From positions 1,364,001-1,428,000 of the forward strand of contig JAMSLZ010000006.1 of NCBI GenBank assembly GCA_026027325.1: a stretch of 64,000 bases of DNA. The letters run 5' to 3'. A model generated the notes under the pieces. It had not been told where the DNA came from and ran no database searches. It saw only the letters and a list, made by a program, of their open reading frames with translations. The position numbers and the translations under genes are program-made. This DNA comes from Actinomucor elegans. Lineage: Eukaryota; Mucoromycota; Mucoromycetes; Mucorales; Mucoraceae. Every line of letters starts with the position of its first letter. Positions within the stretch are counted from its first letter, which is position 1. Positions 50,552 to 59,666 of this stretch are shown here, in pieces.

Positions 50552-53044
50552 ATGTCTCAAAACGCGTTAAATCCTAATGTTCAAGCTGCTATCGATTCTG
50601 CAGTCGGTAGTAAAGCAATCGATGTCTATGCTTATCTCGAGAATACTGCCATTGACAGTGATGCGAAAGACACAGTATCCGCTCCGGTCGATCCCTCTCC
50701 TGTTGCTATTGTCTCTTCTAACGACGAATCTGAAAAAACCGAAGCTAAAAAGGACGTGAAAGAGGTTATTCCCGAGGTAGCCGCTGCTGCTACTGATGAT
50801 AGCACAGAAGAAGCCATGGAAGCTAAAGAAGACGTGATTGAGGAAATCCATCAAGTTGTTCCCGAGGTTGCTCCTGCTGCTGAGGATCAAGTCAAAGAGG
50901 AAGCTATCGAAGCCAAGGAAGACGTGATTGAAGAAATTCATCATGTTGTACCCGAAGTCCCCGCCGCTGCTTCCGAGCCGGTTATTGAAAAACAATCAGA
51001 AGTAAAGCCTGATTTGGACGCTGCTGTCAAGAGCGCTGTTGATTCCGTTGTTGGTTCTGCTGCTGTTGACGTGTATGCTTATTTGGAAAAGGCTACACCT
51101 TTGGTCGAAAAGGTAGAGGAAAAGGTAGTTGAAATCAAGGAAGAAGTGGCAGAAAAGGTAGAGGAAGTTGCTCGTGAAATCACTACTGGAGAAGAAGAGC
51201 CTGTTGCTGAAGCCAAGAGCGAGGTAGTTGAGGAAATTAAGGAAGTAGTCCCCGAAGTTCCCGCTGCTGCTGTCGACGAGACAAAGGAAGAGGCTCTCGA
51301 GAACAAGGAAGAGCTTGTCGAAGAGATCAAGGAAGTCGTTCCTGAAGTTGCTCCTGTTGCTATGGATCAAGTCAAGGAAGAAGCTGTTGAATCTAAGCAA
51401 GACGTTACTGAGGAAATCAAGGAAATCGTACCTGAAGTTGCTCCTGTTGCCGTGTCAACTGCTACAGTAGAACCCGTTGCTGAGAGCAAGCCTGTCGAAG
51501 CTGAAAAGAAGCCTCTCCAAGTCGATTTGAAGGCTGCTGTTGAGTATGCCATCGAGGCTGCTGTTGGCTTTGGTGTTATTGATGTTTATGCTTATTTGGA
51601 AAAGGTTAACCCTACTGTCAAGCAAACTCCTGCTACTGCTATTGAAGATCTCAAGACACAAGCCCAAGCTTTGACCGAAACTGTCAAATCCGCTGTTTCT
51701 ACTACTGAAGAAGGAGAAAAGCTTGCTACTGTTGAAGATATCCAGACTGAAACTGCTAACTTGGCTGATTCTGTCAAGGTTGCTGCTGTCGCTGTTGGTA
51801 CTGCTGCCACTGCTGGCGTCGCTGCTATTGTCTCTGCCAAGAAAGGTGATGTTGAGGAAGAGTCTAACCAGGTTGAGAAGACCGACTCCAAGCCCGTTGA
51901 CGTCACTCGTGCTGTTGAGGCTACTGAGACTGAAACTAAGGCTCCTCAGGCCGTTGAAACTGTAAAGGAAACTGTTAGTGAAGCGGCCGAAGAAGCTAAA
52001 AAGGAAGCTCCTGTTATCCAAAAGGAAATTGATACCAAGGTTGATGATGCTAAGATTGCCGTCGCTGAAACTGCCCAAGAAGCTAAGGAAACTGCTACTG
52101 CTACTGTTGAGGAAGCCAAGAAGCAAGCTCCTGTTGTTCAAAAGGAAATTGATACTAAGGTTGAAGATGCTAAGATTGCCGTCGCTGAAACTGCCCAAGA
52201 AGCTAAGGAAACTGCTACTGCTACTGTTGAGGAGGCCAAGAAGCAAGCTCCTGTCATTCAAAAGGAAATTGATACTAAGGTTGAAGATGCTAAGATTGCC
52301 GTCACCGAAACTGCCCAAGAAGCTAAGGAAACTGCTACTGCTACTGTTGAGGAGGCCAAGAAGCAAGCTCCTGTTGTTCAAAAGGAGATCGATACCAAGG
52401 TTGAAGGTGCTAAGACTGCCGTCGCTGAGACTGCTCAAGAAGCCAAGGAAAATGTCACTGCCACCGTCGAGGAAGCCAAGAAGCAAGCTCCTGTCATTCA
52501 AAAGGAAATTGATACTAAGGTCGAAGATGCTAAGACTGTCGTCGCTGAGACTGCTCAAGGAGTCAAGGAAACTGCCACTGCTACCACCGAGGAAGCCAAG
52601 AAAGAAGCCCCAGTTATTCAAAAGGAGATTGATACCAAGGTTGATGAGACTAAGGCCTCCGTTATTGATTCTAAGCCTGCTGCTACAATCACTGAAACTG
52701 TTAAATCCACTGTCGCAGTTGCACAAGACAAGATTGCTGAAGTTCAAAAGCAGATCCCTGCTATTCAAGAAGAAGTTAAAAAGTCTATTGAGGAAATCAG
52801 AACTGCACCCGTCACACAAAAGGTCTTGGAAGCCACAGGTGTTCAAAAGCCTGAACCTGCTGTGCCTGTTCCTGTTGCTGCTAGTGAAGTTAATCCTCAA
52901 GCTCCTATTGTTGCTGCCGAGCCTGTCACTACTGCCGCTAAACCTGCTGCACCTGCACCTGCACCTGCACCTGCATCTGCACCTGCTGCTGTACAAGAAC
53001 AAACTCCTAAGCCCGAGGAGAAGAGCAAATGTACCATTATGTAA
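50552..53044 (+). CDS. LEA-like repetitive Ala/Glu/Lys/Val protein with C-terminal CaaX box
   Basis: I do not recognise a named family. The intronless gene encodes 830 residues without a signal peptide or transmembrane segment. Three copies of a 25-residue module (AAIDSAVGSKAIDVYAYLE, AAVKSAVDSVVG..VDVYAYLEK, AAVEYAIEAAVG..IDVYAYLEK) lie near residues 10, 155 and 330. Between them are acidic units of the type EEIKEVVPEVAPVA. Residues about 485-710 are six copies of QKEIDTKV in a 40-residue unit that includes ETAQEAKETATATVEEAKK. The composition and 11-residue sub-period resemble group 3 LEA and apolipoprotein-like amphipathic helices. A Pro/Ala linker leads to KSKCTIM, a CaaX box (Met-ending, so a predicted farnesyl site). 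The inference is a membrane-anchored, largely helical or disordered stress or organelle-surface protein. Strong codon regularity (GCT, GTT, GAA, AAG) suggests high expression. Confidence 0.8.
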   Translation: MSQNALNPNVQAAIDSAVGSKAIDVYAYLENTAIDSDAKDTVSAPVDPSPVAIVSSNDESEKTEAKKDVKEVIPEVAAAATDDSTEEAMEAKEDVIEEIHQVVPEVAPAAEDQVKEEAIEAKEDVIEEIHHVVPEVPAAASEPVIEKQSEVKPDLDAAVKSAVDSVVGSAAVDVYAYLEKATPLVEKVEEKVVEIKEEVAEKVEEVAREITTGEEEPVAEAKSEVVEEIKEVVPEVPAAAVDETKEEALENKEELVEEIKEVVPEVAPVAMDQVKEEAVESKQDVTEEIKEIVPEVAPVAVSTATVEPVAESKPVEAEKKPLQVDLKAAVEYAIEAAVGFGVIDVYAYLEKVNPTVKQTPATAIEDLKTQAQALTETVKSAVSTTEEGEKLATVEDIQTETANLADSVKVAAVAVGTAATAGVAAIVSAKKGDVEEESNQVEKTDSKPVDVTRAVEATETETKAPQAVETVKETVSEAAEEAKKEAPVIQKEIDTKVDDAKIAVAETAQEAKETATATVEEAKKQAPVVQKEIDTKVEDAKIAVAETAQEAKETATATVEEAKKQAPVIQKEIDTKVEDAKIAVTETAQEAKETATATVEEAKKQAPVVQKEIDTKVEGAKTAVAETAQEAKENVTATVEEAKKQAPVIQKEIDTKVEDAKTVVAETAQGVKETATATTEEAKKEAPVIQKEIDTKVDETKASVIDSKPAATITETVKSTVAVAQDKIAEVQKQIPAIQEEVKKSIEEIRTAPVTQKVLEATGVQKPEPAVPVPVAASEVNPQAPIVAAEPVTTAAKPAAPAPAPAPASAPAAVQEQTPKPEEKSKCTIM
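52021..52660 (+). repeat. 120-bp tandem repeat inside the LEA-like gene
   Basis: The phrase AAAGGARATYGATACYAAGG recurs at exactly 120-bp steps (52021, 52141, 52261, 52381, 52501, 52621). Units 2-4 are nearly identical even at silent sites, indicating recent expansion or gene conversion, while the outer units are more diverged. Confidence 0.95.
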
Positions 53045-53540
53045 ACAACCAAAAGAAAGATACGACACGTCCTTTAACCAAGGAATTTTTATATATATTA
53101 TACATTGCATGTCACATACCAAGGAAAAAAAGTGTAATTCAAAAATGAAAAATTACCCAGCAGATTTTATTACGATGCGTTAATAGAAAACTTGTAAAAA
53201 AAAAAAAAAATAAAAGCGGGTTGAAAATAGTAATAAATGTTGTATAAAACCTGGAAGTAAAATTAAATGGGAGACTTGAATGTATATAGCTGTAAAACTA
53301 GCATAATGAAGAAATGCCTTTAGGAGATCAGTCATTCATGAGCAGCAATAGTTATACAACTGGCTCGTGCTTTAGTGATATTTGATTTAGCACAGCAGGT
53401 TTATAACCGAATGACATTCAATTTAATGATAAACAGGCTTTCATTAAGAGAAAGAAAATGCTGATCAAAAATTATAAATATACAATGTGATCAGATCATT
53501 CCATATAGCAAATGCATTACAGTAGATCCGAAGTTATGTT

Positions 53541-53605
53541 AGATACAGTAGCTCATTTTAAGTAGGGACTATTAAACTAATGTGACATTTGACCGATCTC
53601 GGCCT
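53541..53605 (+). repeat. Dispersed tRNA-like element
   Basis: AGATACAGTAGCTCATTTTA then a middle ending AAACTAATGTGACATTTGACC and GATCTCGG. Both blocks are clear. Confidence 0.65.
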
Positions 53606-53699
53606 AGATCGCGAAAGATGCAACTTGAAGGTTAAAAATCTACAGAGCGAGCAAGTTGTCTGAAGTAGCAAAAACATTAGAATTTATCGAAAGTTTTAT

Positions 53700-53763
53700 C
53701 AGATGCATTAGCTAATTCTGAGCAATGATTATTAAACAGCTGCGACATTTAACCGAGATCATC
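53700..53763 (+). repeat. Dispersed tRNA-like element
   Basis: CAGATGCATTAGCTAATTCT, GAGCAATG, then ACAGCTGCGACATTTAACC and GAGATCATC. Very close to the consensus at both blocks. Confidence 0.7.
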
Positions 53764-54886
53764 ATCGTATGCTTCAGATGAATGCACCATGGCAAATTTA
53801 TCAAACTCAATTTTTTGGATTCAATGATTAAAATTGATATGCTCAAAGCTCGTATCGTTATCGTAAAGAACGAACAATACAAGGTAGTAACTTGGCACAT
53901 TAATGCAAGTTAATGCAAATTGGATTTTCATTTCAATAGTGTGAAATTCAAAAGTACTTGAAAAGAAATATTTAATTTTGAGTATTTTTACTGGATGGCC
54001 TTCAAAGATTTTGTAGATAATCTATAAGCCGAAGTATACATGTTTTATCAAAACTTTACACTAAGAAACTGATTCTGGCAAATATCAATCCAGTCAATTG
54101 GCCAAAGGTTTCCGAAAAAAAAAAAAGGTGTATATTCCAAGTTGCAAAAGATTTTCTTTGTTAGCTATTGCTCTAGATGAGTTGTTTCTGCTTTTCGAAA
54201 TTTTTTACAGAGATACACTCACGATGCATACATTCGATCCTTATCTATTGATGAGACTACTTTACTACGTATATCATTAGTAAAGGTGGAGCTCAAATAC
54301 CAAATATAACAAAAATAGATCAACATGGTGCTATTTAAAGATACTACAAAGTCGCTGCAAATATTTATAATAGTGATTAAGTACAATACAGTGGATACAT
54401 CGCGATAGCAGCCATTGGTTTTTATTGTACTGTATATATGGTATTATATAGTAGGTGTCACATCTTTTATATACTATTGTCTATCGCGATACTATTAAAT
54501 GTACTGTAGTTACTATTATAGTTTCTATAACTAAATGACCATTATCAGTAGCAATAAAACATGTACTTCAGAGCCGCACGTTAAGTAATCCGATTCAATC
54601 AAAATGGAGAGACCTTGCCCAATCACTGCCAGTCTTTCATCATATACCATGTTCATTCGCATAATAACATTACATAGGTAGATATGCCTCCGAAAAAAGC
54701 TATACGGTTGAGATGGATATGCATTTTAAAGCATATAGTTGGTTGCAGAGCGACTCTGATCTTATACATACATCTGATATTTGAAAAGCTACTACTATGA
54801 TAGGTATAATGCGGCAAGGCGTAGATATGAATGAGATTTATATTTACGCAGCTGTACTTTTTAGTTATTTTATAAAATATAAATAT

Positions 54887-56795
54887 CTACTTTATGTTTC
54901 TTCTATGGGGATTGTTATAATGAACAGAATTCAATTGCATACCAGCGAAAAATGTAAGGAAACCAATAACACCCAAAATACCCCAACTGATGTAAGCACG
55001 AACCTCTAGTGGGATCCACTCAGAAGTAATTGATCTACAAGGTATAGTTAGTTATTTTGCATATAAGATGCTGCTTTGGCATTTATACCTTGACCAGATA
55101 TAGCCAGCAATAACGGGACTCAGTGTTCTCATTGCAGCATTGCAGCCTATATTGAATCGATTAGTTACAAAAGCTTCAATTTCGTCAAGAATTCCTCATT
55201 TACACTGTGAGAATCCGTTAACGAAGCCTAAAGTGTCATATCTTTCGACTGAATTATTGAGCAGAATGACTGCAATCGTAATAGCAATAGTTTGAGCCAA
55301 TGATTTGATAGTGAGACAAACAATAAGGCCTAACCAAACCCAAAACTTGGTATCAGCTTGTCCCGATAAATCAGGTATTTGATACAGGAGTCGACATAGT
55401 CCTTGAGCCGAAAAAACTGTAGCACTGGAGAGTAATGCTAATTGAAATAGGTTTAATAACCCAAAGAAAGCCGATAAACGATGAAGGATAAAGACTTGAA
55501 CAAATAACATGACCAAACCAGCATACGATAGGATTGTGCCGATCTCTCTTGATTCAAATCCAAGACCTCCTGCACCTTTGGGTGTAGCAGCCCATGTCGG
55601 CAACAGCTCTACCGTATATCAATTAATTTTTTTCATCTCGAAGAGCATGAACAATTACCATCAAAATAAAGCATTTGAAAAGCTACAACGGCATACAGTA
55701 CACTGATTGCCAAGACAGGCGGGGTTAGTATATCTCGTAAAGGTGGCTTTATTGGGGCTATTCTGTTTTCTGGTTCAATAGTAGTGTTGCATAACATGTC
55801 GTATTGCTGTTCATGCTGATCTGCTGCATATATTAGAGGCTGCTGCTCTTCCTCTTCTTCTAAGTTCTTTAGATTGAGCGTCTCTTTCATGAAAAATAAA
55901 CCTAGAAACCAACAGAAAGAAGATATACAGGTTGCTACAAAACAAGGCAAAAAATAAGGGTACGTTGACAGGATGTCAGTAACGAATCCTAGATTGCCAA
56001 AAAGATTTGGATATTTGCCAACAGGTTCCGAGAGATAGCCTGTATTTGAATTATAAACATCCAATATGCGCGCGAAATGATGCTCCTTTACCTCCCAATG
56101 CAGCGCCTACAATACTGCCCAATCCAAAGGTAACCTGCAGCAAAGAGAATGCTCTGGTTCGTTTTTCTGCAGTATGATTCTCGGTCAATTCAGCGATCAT
56201 GCTTTTCAGTACGCTGATATTGCCATTCTATATATCATTGTTAATATATACTGATTTTGTAAGCAGCATATGCTTACGAATAAACCAGAAAATATCTTGG
56301 TAGCTAATGCCCAAGCAAAAGACTTTGATAAGCCAAACAAAAGCACACCAATCGAAGTTGAAGCCAGACCAAATAATACTACTGGCTTACGGCCGATTCG
56401 GTCCGAAAGTGACCCCCACGGCATACCTAGTTAACCGATCATCAGTATATTGCGAAAAAAAAAGTCGCCATTTTTTTTTGGGGGGGGGGAATACCAGAAA
56501 CGAATTGAGCCATAGCAAAGGCCGAAGTGATTAGACTGGCATAGTAGCCAATATGAAGTTCATCCGTCATATTGAAATCCCGAATCATCTAGTAAATGTT
56601 TGAGGTCAATCAGCTTGAATAGCTTCATAAAGTTATTTTACAAAGTAAATAAAAGGCGCGTGTATACTGAACGAAATGGGTTCCTATCAAGGAAAACATT
56701 AGAATTGATAGGATATACGCCTATAAAATATTTACTGCAAATCGACAAGCACATATAAGAAACAGTTGTGTCTTTGGTAGTCGTAAATCTTCCAT
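54887..56795 (-). CDS. Major facilitator superfamily transporter (drug/H+ or Zif-like)
   Basis: This is an integral membrane transporter of the MFS, closest in visible motifs to the fungal and plant group with CRFAEP near the start (ZIF-like or Tcr1-like proteins); the substrate is unknown. The ATG at 56795 begins MEDLRLPKTQLFLICACRF. A small exon continues AEPISFSIHAPFIYF and then MIRDFNMTDELHIGYYAS, with ITSAFAMAQFVSG. The loop 2-3 motif is present as WGSLSDRIGRKPVVLFG. Helices 5 and 6 follow (FSLLQVTFGLGSIVGAALGG, YPYFLPCFVATCISSFCW), then an acidic central loop, and helices 7-12, ending RRNIK at 54887. At least eight exons are needed; the second exon (about 42 nt) is easy to miss. It is convergent with the LEA-like gene. 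Confidence 0.82.
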
Positions 56796-57238
56796 GATTT
56801 CGTCAAATGAGTTAAAATGAACTGATTGAGTTAAACAACAGAAAGAGGAGGAAGTATGCTAATCTGCTGTGTCACGTTTAGAATAGATATCAACTGATGA
56901 TCTGGGAATCAAAACGCACCTACAAACACTGACTATTGTCTAGTATACATCTATATTAAAAGGAAGTGATTTTGCTAGCATATTAGGTTTGAAAAAGAAA
57001 ATGCCTTATTAACATATTGTCCCTGTTTTCCTATCATTGAGTGTGTAACAGTTCATAAATGTCATTTTAGCGGGGATAGTTTTTAATTGGTTATAATCTA
57101 AAAGTCATGCCATATTGCATATAAGGACAATTCATTACATATATGACGCGCAGGAACTATTGGTTTTTATTATTATTTACAGTGGGTATTTCTAGCTAGT
57201 GAATGGTATAATATCTATATAATATAAACGAATGAGAT
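56796..57238. other. Short intergenic region upstream of the MFS gene
   Basis: About 440 bp between the MFS start and the 3' end of the small basic gene, both on the minus strand. I see nothing gene-like. Confidence 0.6.
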
Positions 57239-57541
57239 TTAAAAACAACGGCGCAACCTTGTAAGCTTAGATTTCTGTTTCAAACACCAGTTCAATAGGT
57301 TATTGTAACTAGCAGTGCTTGTGAGTGATACTGGTTTGTCATCTTCTACTAGACGCCTTGGTTTAACTCGAGTCTTTCTTTTCAAAGTGCAGTTTCGAAT
57401 AGAGGATCCAGTTGAATAGGTATCAAGGGTGTTTGTGAGCGATTCACTTCGACTGAAGTAGTCTTGTTGATCCATCATAGGTTTAGAATAGTCATATAGT
57501 ATATCTTGTACTTCAAAATGTTCTTTAAAGCGTGAAGGCAT
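57239..57541 (-). CDS. Small basic protein, function unknown
   Basis: A single-exon frame of 100 residues from MPSRFKEHFEVQDILYDY to KLTRLRRCF. I chose the ATG at 57541; the frame continues upstream, but that segment is an AT-rich leader with a Tyr/Phe run. The N-terminal third is mixed and acidic, the rest Ser/Thr-rich and basic (LKRKTRVKPRRLVEDD, KQKSKLTRLRR). No known domain is recognised. Amino acid composition looks coding and a leader with TATA-like sequence precedes it, but a chance frame is possible. Confidence 0.4.
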   Translation of the reverse strand: MPSRFKEHFEVQDILYDYSKPMMDQQDYFSRSESLTNTLDTYSTGSSIRNCTLKRKTRVKPRRLVEDDKPVSLTSTASYNNLLNWCLKQKSKLTRLRRCF

Positions 57542-59666
57542 CGTATGTATGTAATAATAATAATAAAAAAAAAGAAATGTGTCAACTTTTATAGAAAAGG
57601 TCCTCTTTTTATACTCTTTAGAAATCACCTAATACATTTATAGAAAGCAGTTTTGCATATATAAGGCAAGAAGGGGTTTTATAAGTACTTTTGGGCCAAT
57701 TATGCTTTGAAAAGAATCCCACATGTTATACAATTATTGCATGGATCTGTCAACTATCTCCCATGATATACAATGCTTAATTCAACTGTATCAGGACGTA
57801 ATTACCACGGATACTGGATTCCGGTCATCTATTCTTCTTTTCCTAAAAGAACAGCAGATGCGACAAAACTCAATTTGATTGGTTTGATCCAATCAAAAAA
57901 TGAAGCGCTTAATTTGATTCGTTCTTTGAATGACGTACCTTTTCTTGGTTCGTTACTGATATAATATTAGTAATTGCGTAGTTGCAGTTATGGCTTGGAG
58001 AGTGCATCAACAGAAACACCTCCTCCAGTTGATATTAGTCAAGTTTTCATCAGACAAACATTTTGTAAATGAGGATTACAAATGAGGCTTGCCAGTAGAT
58101 CATTTGCGCAAAGTATTAGCCTAGATCTGAGGTTTTATCAGATGTAGAAACTCATTTTGCGTATGAATCACTTATCCGATGCGATGTTTGGTCAAAATTA
58201 GACGAGATCATTTGCATCATTCCTAAACTTTCTAAGCTATATTTTTTTAGGTCCAGAAACGAAAAAAAAAAAAGATGGACAGAAAGTCTCGTACTAAAAC
58301 GTAAAAATTAAATATATAAGACGACAAGTAAAGATCCACATCTTGAACACTTAATTAAAAGAAAGATGTAGAAAGTAATTTTCTTTAGAGTAGTATAGAC
58401 TTTGTGAAACATTGAATGGAAAAGTGTGCTTTAGGACGAAAAAAAAAAAAAAAAAAAAAAAAAAAACTATGCCATTCATCCATATCGTTGTGTAGTCATA
58501 GAAAGCATCTGCCCAACTAAAAAAAAGTATATATCATTTTATTCATTTTTCAGGAATGAATAGTAGAGCTCTGCTTATTGCTGCGACACATACAATCTCA
58601 TACTTAAAAAGATTTCGGCGAGCGCACTAAAAGAGAAGGAAACCTTGTGTTTTGTCTTTGCTACGAATAGATCTTTATGATGCTTACATTAAAATTTATG
58701 CCTAAAAAATAGAAGCTGCAGCATAACAGATGACAAATACACACGCATGCTTGGGACCATTAATGCAATCTGTAGAAAAAGAAATATTCTCTTGATGATA
58801 TGAAGTTTTCTCTTAAATATCAAGAGAGATTTTGCGCCATGACACCAAAATGCAAGAAGGTCGGAGACTTCTAGCGAATTGCCTCAAATATTTACATATC
58901 CAAAATACAACATGCTCTCCTATAGAATTCCTTAAATTCAAAAGTGATACTCCGGTTTAAATATGTTGTAGATGTGCTTAATTAGTTTTAAATATTATGT
59001 ACTATAGGAAAATCGAGGAAGGAAGAAGCTTAAGAGGAAGAAGAAGCACTATATTTGATAGCTCGTTATCCAATAAAGGCTTCAGATGCGTATAAGCATA
59101 CTTCTATTGAAAGAATGGTCATTATACAAGGATGCTACAGGGACTTGTTATGATACGAATACGTAAAATGCAGTCTATATGCAGTAATTCTAATGAGACC
59201 GCTCTTAATTTTTATATAACGCGTCTTTTTTTAGGCTTTATTGTGTTATTATGCAGTTCATATACTCACTGCAACAGGCCCACAAACAATTTTTTTTAAA
59301 TGAAGATTGAATAATCTGAGATTTAGAAACAAAGAAAAACCATTCCTTAATTGTGAAGCAATGACTCCTAATTGTTTATGAAACACAGACCTTGGGTCAT
59401 GTCAGCGAATCAAGCACTTTTTTGTACAACGATGACCATGAAAGTGCCAATACGTAGTATTTCGTGCCTTTCATTACAAAGCATATCATTGGCTGAGATT
59501 CCTATACTGCTGCCTGATTTTCTTTTTTGTAGTACTTTTGCGTGATATGATTCAGCGCGTGAGTGAACTGCTGCAGAAAGGAAGAGAGAGTGTGTGTGTA
59601 TAGCTAAATTCTTTTCTAAACCAAGTTCCTTTTTTTCTTTCTTCTTTTTACTTTTTGTAACAAATC
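57542..59666. other. Intergenic region before the coiled-coil gene
   Basis: These 2.1 kb hold one copy of the dispersed element (58139-58212) and a 28-nt A run (58439-58466). A 63-codon frame at 57773-57964 (plus, with GYWIPVIYSSFPKRT) has plausible composition but no recognised relative and no clear continuation. The last 150 bp are pyrimidine-rich and look like a promoter leader. Confidence 0.5.
58139..58212 (+). repeat. Dispersed tRNA-like element
   Basis: CAGATGTAGAAACTCATTTT, GCGTATG, then ATCCGATGCGATGTTTGGTC, AAAATTAGACGAGATCA. The 3' end has a small insertion. Confidence 0.6.

Larger units (their letters stand above)
53045..54886. other. Intergenic region between convergent LEA-like and MFS genes
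   Basis: These 1.8 kb contain two good copies of the dispersed element (53541-53605, 53700-53763), only 160 bp apart. Short frames here are chance. Confidence 0.6.

Noticed and set aside
51455..53122. A 555-codon open frame antisense to the LEA-like gene
   Set aside because: It mirrors the Ala/Glu/Lys/Val codon pattern of the sense repeats (Ser/Leu/Phe/Asn-rich) and has no independent motif; long antisense frames are expected over such repeats.
51978..53183. A 401-codon Lys/Leu/Arg-rich frame on the plus strand over the LEA-like repeats
   Set aside because: It is the shifted frame of the 120-bp repeat; the sense frame has the signal of selection (CaaX end, periodic motifs).
56690..56760. 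An in-frame stop near the start of the MFS gene, suggesting a pseudogene
   Set aside because: A 52-nt intron ending gatag followed by a small exon (EPISFSIHAPFIYF) restores the conserved CRFAEP...MIRDF sequence.
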